DNA from: an uncultured Opitutia bacterium
Lineage (GTDB): Bacteria; Verrucomicrobiota; Verrucomicrobiia; Opitutales; Opitutaceae
DNA length: 41,394 nucleotides
NCBI GenBank assembly: GCA_903902745.1
Contig: CAIUWA010000038.1
Location: 1-41,394 of the forward strand
Reading direction: 5' to 3'
Shown: positions 34,511 through 41,394 of the stretch, in pieces
How positions within the stretch are numbered: the stretch's first letter is position 1
Layout of the letters: each line of letters starts with the position of its first letter
Notes under the pieces: model-generated
Database searches by the model: none
Told to the model about the DNA's origin: nothing
The model's input: only the letters and a program-made list of their open reading frames with translations
Made by a program: the position numbers and the translations under genes

Positions 34511-35740
34511 ATGCCCCCACGTTTCCTCCGCGTTCTTTTTCTCGCCGCCCTGGCGGCAGCCTTGGCGCAACCCGCCGCGGTCGCCGACGGCACTTGGGCT
34601 GGCGGGCTCGATGTCACGCTCGAAGCCAGCGCCGGCCTGCACGGCGGCGCCCAGCGCGGCGAGACGATTAATGGGCTGGCGTTGGGCCATGTCGCGTGGG
34701 TGCCGGCCGAGCCCTCAGACCAGCGGCTCCATCTGCACGCGTATGCCAGCGTGCTTGCCCTCGCCGGCCGGGGTCCAACGGAGCGTTTCCTCGGTGACTT
34801 TCTCGCGGCCAGCAACATCGAGGCCTATGACAGCACCCGGTTGTACACCTGGTGGGTCGAGGCGCACCGCGGCGACTGGTCGCTGCGCGCCGGCGCCCTT
34901 CTCGCCGACGAGGAATTCACCGGCACGGAAACCGGCGGAAATTTCTTCAACAGCGCCTTCGGGTGGCCCGCCTTCATCTCCGCCAACACCGTCAACACCG
35001 GCCCCGCCTTCTTCGTCGCTGCCCCCGGACTCAGGCTTGAGCACCGGCTCGGCGACACGGCCGCGCTGCGCCTCGGGGTCTATGACGGCGACACCTTCGA
35101 CTCGGCCGCCGGCGATCCGCACGTGAACCGCAACGGCTGGCATTATCGGCTCGGCGGCGACCAGGGCTGGTTTGTGATTGGCGAGGCCAGTCTCACCCCC
35201 GCCGGAAGCCCGACCCGTTTCAAGGCCGGAGCCTGGCTGCACACCGCCACGTTTGCCGATGTGCGGGACGACGCCACCGGCCGGCCCTTCGTCAGCACGG
35301 GCGCCGCGCCGCGCCAACATGGGTCGAATTACGGCGCTTACGTCCTGGCCGAGCACACCCTCGCGGGAAAATCCGGCGAGGCCGGCTATTTGACCACCTA
35401 CGTTCGCGCCGGTTTCTCCCCGGCGGATCGCAACACCCTGTCCTGGGCGCTCGACACCGGCATTGCCGCCACGGGCCTGCTGCCGGGCCGGCCGGCGGAC
35501 ATCGCGGCCCTTGGCCTCGCCCATGCCGCCTTCAGTTCACGCTTCGTCGGCAACGCCCGCCTCGCCGCCCCATCCATGGCCGCACCGGATTTCGAGCAGG
35601 TCATCGAGGCCAGCTACAGCGCCGCGCTCTCCCCGCACTTCACGCTTCAGCCCGACGTGCAATACATCCGCCATCCCGGCGGCAGCACCGCGCAGGCCGA
35701 TGCTTTCGCCTGCTTTCTCCGGCTCAAGGCCAGTTACTGA
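34511..35740 (+). CDS. OprB-type carbohydrate porin
   Basis: A 409-residue outer-membrane protein with a signal peptide (MPPRFLRVLFLAALAAALAQPAAVA). The mature part is made of alternating beta strands with many aromatic ends. The phrases LYTWWVEAHRGDWSLRAGALLADEEFTGTE (read in pieces: WWVEAH, SLRAGALLADEEF) and FFNSAFGWPAFIS fit the OprB carbohydrate-selective porins. The C-terminus ends FLRLKASY, an aromatic end as in beta-barrels. It likely admits sugars and may feed the neighbouring glycosidase products into the periplasm. Confidence 0.8.
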   Translation: MPPRFLRVLFLAALAAALAQPAAVADGTWAGGLDVTLEASAGLHGGAQRGETINGLALGHVAWVPAEPSDQRLHLHAYASVLALAGRGPTERFLGDFLAASNIEAYDSTRLYTWWVEAHRGDWSLRAGALLADEEFTGTETGGNFFNSAFGWPAFISANTVNTGPAFFVAAPGLRLEHRLGDTAALRLGVYDGDTFDSAAGDPHVNRNGWHYRLGGDQGWFVIGEASLTPAGSPTRFKAGAWLHTATFADVRDDATGRPFVSTGAAPRQHGSNYGAYVLAEHTLAGKSGEAGYLTTYVRAGFSPADRNTLSWALDTGIAATGLLPGRPADIAALGLAHAAFSSRFVGNARLAAPSMAAPDFEQVIEASYSAALSPHFTLQPDVQYIRHPGGSTAQADAFACFLRLKASY

Positions 35741-35762
35741 TGCCGGACCCGATCCCGGATAT

Positions 35763-35790
35763 TTTCGCGCAGAGCCGCGGTGACGCAGAG
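35763..35790. repeat. Solo arm of the GTTTCGCGCAGAG family
   Basis: TTTTCGCGCAGAGCCGCGG followed by TGACGCAGAGG resembles the left arm of copies at 19848 and 29456, but no complementary arm is found before the GH2 gene. Confidence 0.6.
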
Positions 35791-35966
35791 GAAGACAGGA
35801 AATTCGGGCTCCATGCACCTAAACCGTGAGAGGGGATTGATCCCTATTCATTGGCTCGCACGGCGCCATTGCGCCTCCTTGTCTTGCGTAGTCTTGGCAA
35901 AGAAGGCGGCGCGAAACCCGGTTTGAATTGACGGGGCAAAGGGCCGGCGCCGAGCATGATACTCCC

Positions 35967-38945
35967 ATGCACCCCTCCCGTTTTATCCGCGGTCTATTCG
36001 TGTCCGTCCTTGGCGCCAGCCTCGCGCTGGCTGCCTTCGCCCAGCCGCAGATGGTTTCTTCCGTGCGCAGCGGCCCGGCGGCACAGTCGCTGAACGGCCT
36101 CTGGCAGTTCAAATACCTCGCCGGCTCCGAGCCCGGTGCCGATGCCGCCTTCAGCGACCCGGCGTTCGCGGGCACCAGCAGCTGGAAAAACATTCCCGTC
36201 CCCAGCCACTGGGAGCTGCAGGGTTTCGCCGAGCCGAAATACGGCAAGCTGCTCGAGGCCGGCCTCGGCCTCTATCGCACGAAATTTCGCGTCCCCGCGG
36301 ACTGGACCGGCCGCCGTGTCTTCCTGCTTTTCGACGGCGTGCTCTATGGCTTCGACGCCTGGGTGAACGGCGTGAAGATCGGCTCGTGGGCCAGCAGCTA
36401 CAATCCCGTGACCTTCGATGTCACCGAGGCGCTGAAACCCGACGAGGACAACGTGCTCGCGGTGCAGGTCACCACCCGCAGCAAGGGCTGGGAGTTCGAT
36501 ACCAATGACTGCTGGTCGCTCTCCGGCATTTATCGCGGTGTCACGCTGTTCTCCGTCCCGGCCGCGCACTTCCAGGACTACACGACCCGCACGAAGCTCA
36601 ACCCCGACGGCTCCGCCACACTGAGCGTCGACACGCTGACGAGCGCGGCCGCGACGGTCAGCGGCCGCCTGCTCGCGCCCGACGGCCAGCCGGTGGCGGA
36701 CCTCGCCTTCACGTCGGACAACCCGACCGCGGCCAAGGCCGCGATCAACGTGGCCCGCCCCCAGCTCTGGACGGCCGAGACGCCCGCGCTCTATACTCTG
36801 GAACTGGCACTCTCCTCCGGCCAGCGCATCACGGAAAAGATCGGCCTGCGGGAGGTCACCATAGCCGACGGCGTGCTGCAGCTCAACGGCCGGCCCATCA
36901 AGCTGCGGGGCGCCGACCACCACGACATTTCCCCCGACGTCGGCCGCGCCCTCACCGAGGAGCATATGCGCAAGGACCTCGAGCTGATCAAGGCGGCCAA
37001 CATGAATTTCATCCGCACCTCACACTATCCGTCGCACCCCCGGTTCATCGAGCTGTGCGACGAGTTGGGCATCTACGTCCTGTGCGAGGTGCCGTTCGGC
37101 TTCGGCGACGAGCATCTTACCGACCCGACCTATCAGGACATCCTCCTCACCCGCGCGCGGGCCACCGTGCTGCGCGACAAGAACCGCGCCTCCGTCATTG
37201 CCTGGAGCGTGGGTAACGAGAATCCCAACACCCCGCTGACCTTCGCCACCGGTCGCGAAGTGAAGCGCCTCGACCCGACCCGGCCCATCTGCTTCCCGCA
37301 GGTCGGCTCCTACTTCGGGCGGACCTTCGCCGAGCTGCCCGATTTCGTGGACATCTACGCGCCGCACTACGCCGTCGCCAGCACCATGCGCGACTACGCG
37401 AAGCGGCTCACGCGCCCGATCATCTCGACCGAATACGCCCATGCGCTCGGCCTCGCCTCCGACCGCATCCAAGAGGAATGGGACATCATGCAGACCAGCC
37501 CGCGCTACGCCGGCGGTGCCGTCTGGATGTTTCAGGACCAGGGCATCCTCCGGACTTCCGATGTCCCCTACGATCGTTCGACGCCGACCCATTACGTCTG
37601 GGTTGATTCACGACATTACTACGACACGTCGGACATGGATGGTGTCGACGGCATCGTCTATTCCGACCGGACGCCCCAGGTGGATTACTGGGAAGTGCGC
37701 AAGGTCTACTCGCCGGTGCAGATTGCCGAGCGGAGTCAGCCCATCCACCCGGGTGTGCAGCAGATCACGCTGCACGTGGAGAACCGCCACGACTTCCGCG
37801 CACTCACCGGCATCAATCTACTGTGGTCGCTCCAGAAAAACGGCGTGGTCCAGCAAAGCGGCGTACAGCCGCTCACGGCGGCATCGCACGCGACGGAAGC
37901 GGTGACCATCGGCCTCACGCTGCCGGACGGCGCCGGCAGCGACGTCTACGCGCTCGATACCCGCTGCGTGGACGAAACCGGCCGGCAATTCTTCGAAAGA
38001 AGCATCCGCCTCGAAAATGGTCCCGCCGGCAGCCGCGCCGCCCAGCTCGCGGCCGCACTACCGGCGACCGCCCTGACCGTCAGCGAGGAGGGCCCCGAAA
38101 TCCGCATCACCCATGAGCGCTTCGAGGTGCGTGCCAGCCGGCTGACCGGGGCCGTGGCGATTCGCGACCGCCAGGGCCGGTTGCTCGCTGAGGGTCTTTA
38201 TCCTCATGTCGGCCGGAAATACACGATGGCCGAGGAACTGCGCGCCAAGCCCACCCCGCTTTCGATCTGGCAAGGCTCCTTCCTCCAGAACCCGTCCGAG
38301 ACCGAGGTGCGCGTCGCCCGCGCGGCCGAGGGCGTGACCCTGACCGTCCGCGGAAAATACTCCCGCCCAGCGGCCCCCGACCAGTCCCTCAACGGCGGAT
38401 TCTCCCTCTTCATCACCAACCGCGGCGCGATCGAGGTCACCTATGATTACACGCCCGCCAAGGCGACCGGCACTTTCCTCGAGGCGGGACTTTCGTTGGT
38501 CCTTCCCGCGGCCTCGGAGTTCCGCTGGGTCGGACAGGGACCGTATGCCGGCTATCCCGGCAAGGACCAGTTGAACGAGTTCGGCCTTCATCATCTCAAC
38601 CGCGAGGACCTCAACTTCCAGGGCAACCGCCGCGAGGTCGAACTGGCCGTGCTGTCGTCCGCCGCCGGTGCCGGGATCGCGCTGGCGGGCGAGCGCCTCG
38701 ACCTCGCCGTGGAAAATTCCGCCAACGGCGTGATTCTCAGCCACAACGCGCTGATCTCCGGCCGCGGCAACAAGGGCGGCAATCCGGAGTCGTCGGTCAA
38801 CTCCGCCACGGTCAAGCAGATCACCGGGAAATTCACGCTCCTGCCGCTGGACACGGCCTGGCCGACCCAGCTCACGCAGTGGTTCGGTCAGCCCAGCCAG
38901 CCCGCGATTGTGCAGCAGCCGTTCTATCAGAGTTACGATCAGTGA
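35967..38945 (+). CDS. GH2 glycoside hydrolase (beta-galactosidase type)
   Basis: A 992-residue secreted protein with a signal peptide (ending ALAAFAQ). The order is the GH2 sugar-binding jelly roll (LNGLWQFKYL, IPVPSHWELQGF, FDAWVNGVKIG), an immunoglobulin-like domain, the TIM barrel (ADHHDISPDVGRAL) and a C-terminal beta-galactosidase small-chain-like region (from about 700, FRWVGQGPYAGYPG). Catalytic Glu418 is in WSVGNENP and the nucleophile Glu489 in STEYAHALG. The longer frame from 35928 was rejected as it precedes the signal peptide. Beta-galactan side chains of pectin would be a fitting substrate, but the activity (galactosidase, glucuronidase or other) is not proven by sequence. Confidence 0.92.
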   Translation: MHPSRFIRGLFVSVLGASLALAAFAQPQMVSSVRSGPAAQSLNGLWQFKYLAGSEPGADAAFSDPAFAGTSSWKNIPVPSHWELQGFAEPKYGKLLEAGLGLYRTKFRVPADWTGRRVFLLFDGVLYGFDAWVNGVKIGSWASSYNPVTFDVTEALKPDEDNVLAVQVTTRSKGWEFDTNDCWSLSGIYRGVTLFSVPAAHFQDYTTRTKLNPDGSATLSVDTLTSAAATVSGRLLAPDGQPVADLAFTSDNPTAAKAAINVARPQLWTAETPALYTLELALSSGQRITEKIGLREVTIADGVLQLNGRPIKLRGADHHDISPDVGRALTEEHMRKDLELIKAANMNFIRTSHYPSHPRFIELCDELGIYVLCEVPFGFGDEHLTDPTYQDILLTRARATVLRDKNRASVIAWSVGNENPNTPLTFATGREVKRLDPTRPICFPQVGSYFGRTFAELPDFVDIYAPHYAVASTMRDYAKRLTRPIISTEYAHALGLASDRIQEEWDIMQTSPRYAGGAVWMFQDQGILRTSDVPYDRSTPTHYVWVDSRHYYDTSDMDGVDGIVYSDRTPQVDYWEVRKVYSPVQIAERSQPIHPGVQQITLHVENRHDFRALTGINLLWSLQKNGVVQQSGVQPLTAASHATEAVTIGLTLPDGAGSDVYALDTRCVDETGRQFFERSIRLENGPAGSRAAQLAAALPATALTVSEEGPEIRITHERFEVRASRLTGAVAIRDRQGRLLAEGLYPHVGRKYTMAEELRAKPTPLSIWQGSFLQNPSETEVRVARAAEGVTLTVRGKYSRPAAPDQSLNGGFSLFITNRGAIEVTYDYTPAKATGTFLEAGLSLVLPAASEFRWVGQGPYAGYPGKDQLNEFGLHHLNREDLNFQGNRREVELAVLSSAAGAGIALAGERLDLAVENSANGVILSHNALISGRGNKGGNPESSVNSATVKQITGKFTLLPLDTAWPTQLTQWFGQPSQPAIVQQPFYQSYDQ

Positions 38946-38953
38946 GATTAAGC

Positions 38954-38970
38954 GGCGCTCTATGAGCGCC
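38954..38970 (+). terminator. Hairpin after GH2 gene
   Basis: GGCGCTC and GAGCGCC form a perfect 7-bp stem with a TAT loop, 8 bp after the GH2 stop. No T-run follows; a candidate terminator stem. Confidence 0.55.
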
Positions 38971-38974
38971 GAAG

Positions 38975-39053
38975 GTAGGGACGGGCGGCCCGCCCGTCCG
39001 ATCAGTCTTTTGGTTTATCACACCCACCCGTGTCCTCGGACGGGTGGGCTACC
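38975..39053. repeat. GTAGGGACGGGCGG inverted repeat
   Basis: GTAGGGACGGGCGGCCC begins at 38975, itself containing GACGGGCGGCCCGCCCGTC as a near-perfect dyad, and CGGACGGGTGGGCTACC ends at 39053. It shares the GTAGGG end with the family at 6181 and 12435 but differs inside. Confidence 0.7.
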
Positions 39054-39150
39054 CCGTCCTAACCTCCGAGCTGATTGCCTCGGAAGCCACTTAAGCGACC
39101 TCGCTGCCACTGGGTTAGCGCGCAATCTTCCGCCACCCTAGATCGCTTAT

Positions 39151-39165
39151 TTGGAATAGTTCCAA
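39151..39165. promoter_or_regulatory. Fur-family box 1
   Basis: TTGGAAT-A-GTTCCAA is a 7-1-7 dyad with 6 of 7 positions complementary. This is the spacing of Fur/PerR-family operators. It lies 50 bp before the Fur-like start. Confidence 0.65.
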
Positions 39166-39179
39166 TTCTCACTTGCTAC

Positions 39180-39194
39180 TTAGAACCATTCCAA
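39180..39194. promoter_or_regulatory. Fur-family box 2
   Basis: TTAGAAC-C-ATTCCAA is a weaker 7-1-7 dyad 29 bp after box 1 on the same face to within one helical turn (just under three turns). It ends 20 bp before the Fur-like start. Tandem sites suggest autoregulation of the regulator-suf cluster. Confidence 0.55.
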
Positions 39195-39214
39195 TTCGTT
39201 CTCTCCTCCCAACC

Positions 39215-39688
39215 ATGTCCATCGCCACCCCCACTACCCCTGATGCCCTGGCGCAACGGCTCGCCGACAGCGGGCTGCGCTCCACGCCCCAACGCGAAGT
39301 CGTTTACGACGTGCTCCTCAAGAAGCGCGACCACCCCACGGCCGACGAGGTTTTTGTGCGCGTGAAAACCGAGCTGCCCACCATCTCACTCGCCACCGTC
39401 TACAACTGCCTTGAGACGCTCGTGCAGTGCGACCTCGTCCGCGCGGTCAATTTCGAGCGCGGCCCCACCCGCTACTGTCCCAATCTGCGCCCGCACGCGC
39501 ATTTTCACGACGAACAATCCGGCGCCACGCACGACATCGAGCTTCCACCCGTCCTGCTCGAACAGGTCCACGCCATCCTGCCGCCCAACTACGACGCCAA
39601 GTCCGTCGAGATCATCTTCCGTGGTGCGGCCGGTTCGCCACGTCCCGAGCCGGTCGAAGGACAAGGCAAGGCGAAGGCCGCCCGCTGA
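39215..39688 (+). CDS. Fur-family transcriptional regulator lacking CxxC
   Basis: A 157-residue regulator. The winged-helix part ([38 protein letters not shown]) is typical of Fur. The metal region is [10 protein letters not shown] (94-103); the first CxxC zinc motif usually following HxH is missing and replaced by DEQSG. The second pair is also absent, and the only Cys residues are 65, 72 and 88. The C-terminus [17 protein letters not shown] is encoded by a REP-like sequence. sufC follows 43 bp downstream, so it probably controls Fe-S assembly in response to iron, peroxide or cluster status. Confidence 0.88.
   Translation: MSIATPTTPDALAQRLADSGLRSTPQREVVYDVLLKKRDHPTADEVFVRVKTELPTISLATVYNCLETLVQCDLVRAVNFERGPTRYCPNLRPHAHFHDEQSGATHDIELPPVLLEQVHAILPPNYDAKSVEIIFRGAAGSPRPEPVEGQGKAKAAR
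39643..39660. repeat. REP-like sequence at the end of the Fur-like gene
   Basis: TCCCGAGCCGGTCGAAGG is the reverse of the CCTTCGAC..GGCTC.GG core found within the GH43 gene. It encodes PEPVEG and extends the protein beyond the usual Fur fold. Confidence 0.65.
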
Positions 39689-39731
39689 ACGGGACTACCC
39701 CTTTCACTCTCACACTCACTTTCACTCCCTC

Positions 39732-40487
39732 ATGTCCTCGCTCGAAATCAAAGATCTGCACGTCGCCATCGGCGAAAAGAAAATCGTCAAGGGTCTCTCG
39801 CTGAATATCCGCAGCGGCGAGGTCCACGCCGTCATGGGGCCCAACGGCACCGGCAAGTCCACATTCGCCAAGGCGATCGCCGGCCACCCTGACTACACCA
39901 TCACGGGGGGCGACGTCCTGCTCGACGGCAAGTCCATCCTCGAATTGGAGGCCGACGAGCGCGCCCGCGCTGGCCTCTTTCTCGCCTTCCAATATCCGAG
40001 CGAGATCCCGGGCGTGAGCATCGCCAACTTTCTCCGCGCCGCCGTCCAGGCCCGCCTGGCCGAGGGCGAGGAACTCGACGCCACCGCCTACTACAAGCGG
40101 CTCTACGGAAAGATGGACCTGCTGAAGATCGACCGGAAGTTCACCTCCCGCTCCGTCAACGAGGGCTTTTCCGGCGGCGAGAAGAAGCGCTGCGAAATCC
40201 TCCAGATGGCCATGCTCGAGCCGAAGTTCGCGCTGATGGACGAGACCGACTCCGGCCTCGACATCGATGCGCTCCGCATCGTCGCCGACGGCGTCACCGC
40301 CATGCGCGGCGCCAACCTCGGCATCCTCATGATCACCCACTACCAGCGCCTGCTCGACTACATCGTGCCCGACTTCGTCCACGTGATGTATGACGGCCGG
40401 ATCGTGAAGAGCGGCGACAAGTCCCTCGCCCTCGAGCTCGAGGCCAAGGGCTATGACTGGGTCAAAAAGGAACTGGCCCTGGCCTGA
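39732..40487 (+). CDS. sufC: Fe-S cluster assembly ATPase SufC
   Basis: A 251-residue ABC ATPase. Walker [10 protein letters not shown] is near 36-44, the Q-loop region [19 protein letters not shown], the signature [11 protein letters not shown], Walker [14 protein letters not shown] and the switch His in MITHYQRLL. The [15 protein letters not shown] segment is characteristic of SufC. It drives the SufBCD scaffold. The start at 39732 is preceded by repeated CACTCTCAC sequences but no strong Shine-Dalgarno. sufB follows 33 bp downstream. Confidence 0.97.
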   Translation: MSSLEIKDLHVAIGEKKIVKGLSLNIRSGEVHAVMGPNGTGKSTFAKAIAGHPDYTITGGDVLLDGKSILELEADERARAGLFLAFQYPSEIPGVSIANFLRAAVQARLAEGEELDATAYYKRLYGKMDLLKIDRKFTSRSVNEGFSGGEKKRCEILQMAMLEPKFALMDETDSGLDIDALRIVADGVTAMRGANLGILMITHYQRLLDYIVPDFVHVMYDGRIVKSGDKSLALELEAKGYDWVKKELALA

Positions 40488-40520
40488 GCCGCGCCCGCCC
40501 TGACTTAATCTTCCCGTACC

Positions 40521-41394
40521 ATGAAACCGCCCACCGAACTTGAAGCCGCTCCCACCGCCACGGAGAATCCCGTCACGGGCATCGACCAGACCGCCGGCAA
40601 TTTCAGCTACAAGGTCGACTACGCCTTCGACGCCGGCACCGGCCTGAGCGAGGACACCGTCCGCTACATCAGCTCCGTCAAGAAGGAGGCGCCGTGGATC
40701 CTCGAGTTCCGCCTCAATGCGCTGAAGAAGTTCCTCGCCATGCCGATGCCCACGCACTGGGCGACGAAGGACCTCGAGAACATCAATTTCGACAAAATCC
40801 GCTATTACCTTTCGCAGGGCCAGAAGCCCAAGCGGACGTGGGACGAGGTGCCCGACGACATCAAGAAGACCTTCGAGCGCCTCGGCATCCCCGAGCAGGA
40901 GCGGAAGTTCCTCGCCGGCGTCGAGGCCCAGTTCGACAGCGAGGCCGCCTACTCAAACATCAAGGACCTCGTCTCGAAGCAGGGCGTCATCTTCGTCAAT
41001 TCCACCGAGGGCCTGCGCGAGCACCCGGAGATTTTCAAAAAATTCTTCGGCAAGGTCATCCCGACCGGCGACAACAAGTTCTCTGCGCTCAACAGCGCCG
41101 TGTTCTCCGGCGGCTCGTTCATCTACGTGCCAAAGGGCGTCAAGGTCGCCCAGCCGCTCCAGGCCTACTTCCGCATCAATGCGGAGAACTTCGGCCAGTT
41201 CGAGCGCACGCTCATCATCGCCGACGAGGGCGCCGAGGTCGTCTACATGGAGGGCTGCACCGCCCCGAAGTTCTCCACCGCCACGCTGCACAGCGCCGTC
41301 GTCGAGCTCGTCGCGCTCAAGGGCGCCAAGATCCAGTACATCACCGTCCAGAACTGGGCCAACAACGTCTTCAACCTCGTCACCAAGCGCGGCG
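40521..41394 (+). CDS. sufB: Fe-S cluster scaffold SufB (3' end outside window)
   Basis: The ATG at 40521 opens a frame of 291 codons running off the window. Recognisable SufB segments are [20 protein letters not shown] (20 residues), [58 protein letters not shown], and [13 protein letters not shown]. SufB with SufC and SufD builds Fe-S clusters, taking sulfur from SufS/SufE. The conserved scaffold Cys nearer the C-terminus is outside the window. A 20-residue N-terminal extension rich in Pro/Thr/Glu precedes the usual start of homology. Confidence 0.97.
   Translation, partial: MKPPTELEAAPTATENPVTGIDQTAGNFSYKVDYAFDAGTGLSEDTVRYISSVKKEAPWILEFRLNALKKFLAMPMPTHWATKDLENINFDKIRYYLSQGQKPKRTWDEVPDDIKKTFERLGIPEQERKFLAGVEAQFDSEAAYSNIKDLVSKQGVIFVNSTEGLREHPEIFKKFFGKVIPTGDNKFSALNSAVFSGGSFIYVPKGVKVAQPLQAYFRINAENFGQFERTLIIADEGAEVVYMEGCTAPKFSTATLHSAVVELVALKGAKIQYITVQNWANNVFNLVTKRG

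Overview
The window is a high-GC chromosomal segment of a Gram-negative heterotroph. The mix of genes suggests the Verrucomicrobiota, most likely near Opitutaceae. The pointers are a secreted autotransporter/PEP-CTERM-like protein, an OprB-type porin, many signal-peptide glycosidases without SusC/SusD partners, a Fur-sufC-sufB order, and dense intergenic inverted repeats. The taxonomic placement is inference; no rRNA, tRNA or CRISPR array was seen.

Left edge (1-3.7 kb), accessory in character. A secreted surface protein runs off the window and overlaps a RepA-like AAA ATPase gene by ATGA. Next comes a scar in which a piece of an error-prone DNA polymerase gene (dnaE2) abuts the first 19 codons of metK on the opposite strand. 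A hypothetical protein and a 600-bp gene-free stretch with a large imperfect palindrome follow.

Pectin/galacturonate locus (3.7-15.3 kb). It holds a secreted alpha/beta-hydrolase esterase, a GH105 unsaturated-uronyl hydrolase, a tightly packed minus-strand operon (GH43, DUF4861-like protein, kduI, kduD), a divergent hexuronate-type MFS transporter, a GH28 polygalacturonase and a divergent LacI-type regulator with a candidate palindromic operator. Together these would cleave pectic chains, import uronates and isomerise and reduce 5-keto-4-deoxyuronate to KDG. The later steps (KdgK, KdgA) are not in the window.

Housekeeping and mixed middle (15.3-30.6 kb). Genes are pyrH, frr, proB, a DUF4139 protein, a UvrD-like helicase, a secreted protein with a pseudopilin-like tail, a RelE/ParE toxin remnant, an HD-domain hydrolase, a cysteine-free FmdB-like small protein, a PQQ dehydrogenase with an inserted haem-c domain, a membrane-anchored SRPBCC protein, a YHYH protein, a methyltransferase and trxB. 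Every gene junction between 24.2 and 29.6 kb carries an inverted repeat of one of two related families.

Signalling/pilus operon (31-34.4 kb). A REC-histidine kinase, a lone receiver, an unrecognised 65-residue protein and a PilB/GspE ATPase overlap one another end to start and look translationally coupled. This is the most system-like novel arrangement in the window.

Right end (34.5-41.4 kb). An OprB-type porin and a GH2 glycosidase precede a Fur-family regulator that lacks the usual CxxC zinc motif. Two tandem 7-1-7 boxes lie before the regulator, and the Fe-S assembly genes sufC and sufB (cut by the window end) follow it.
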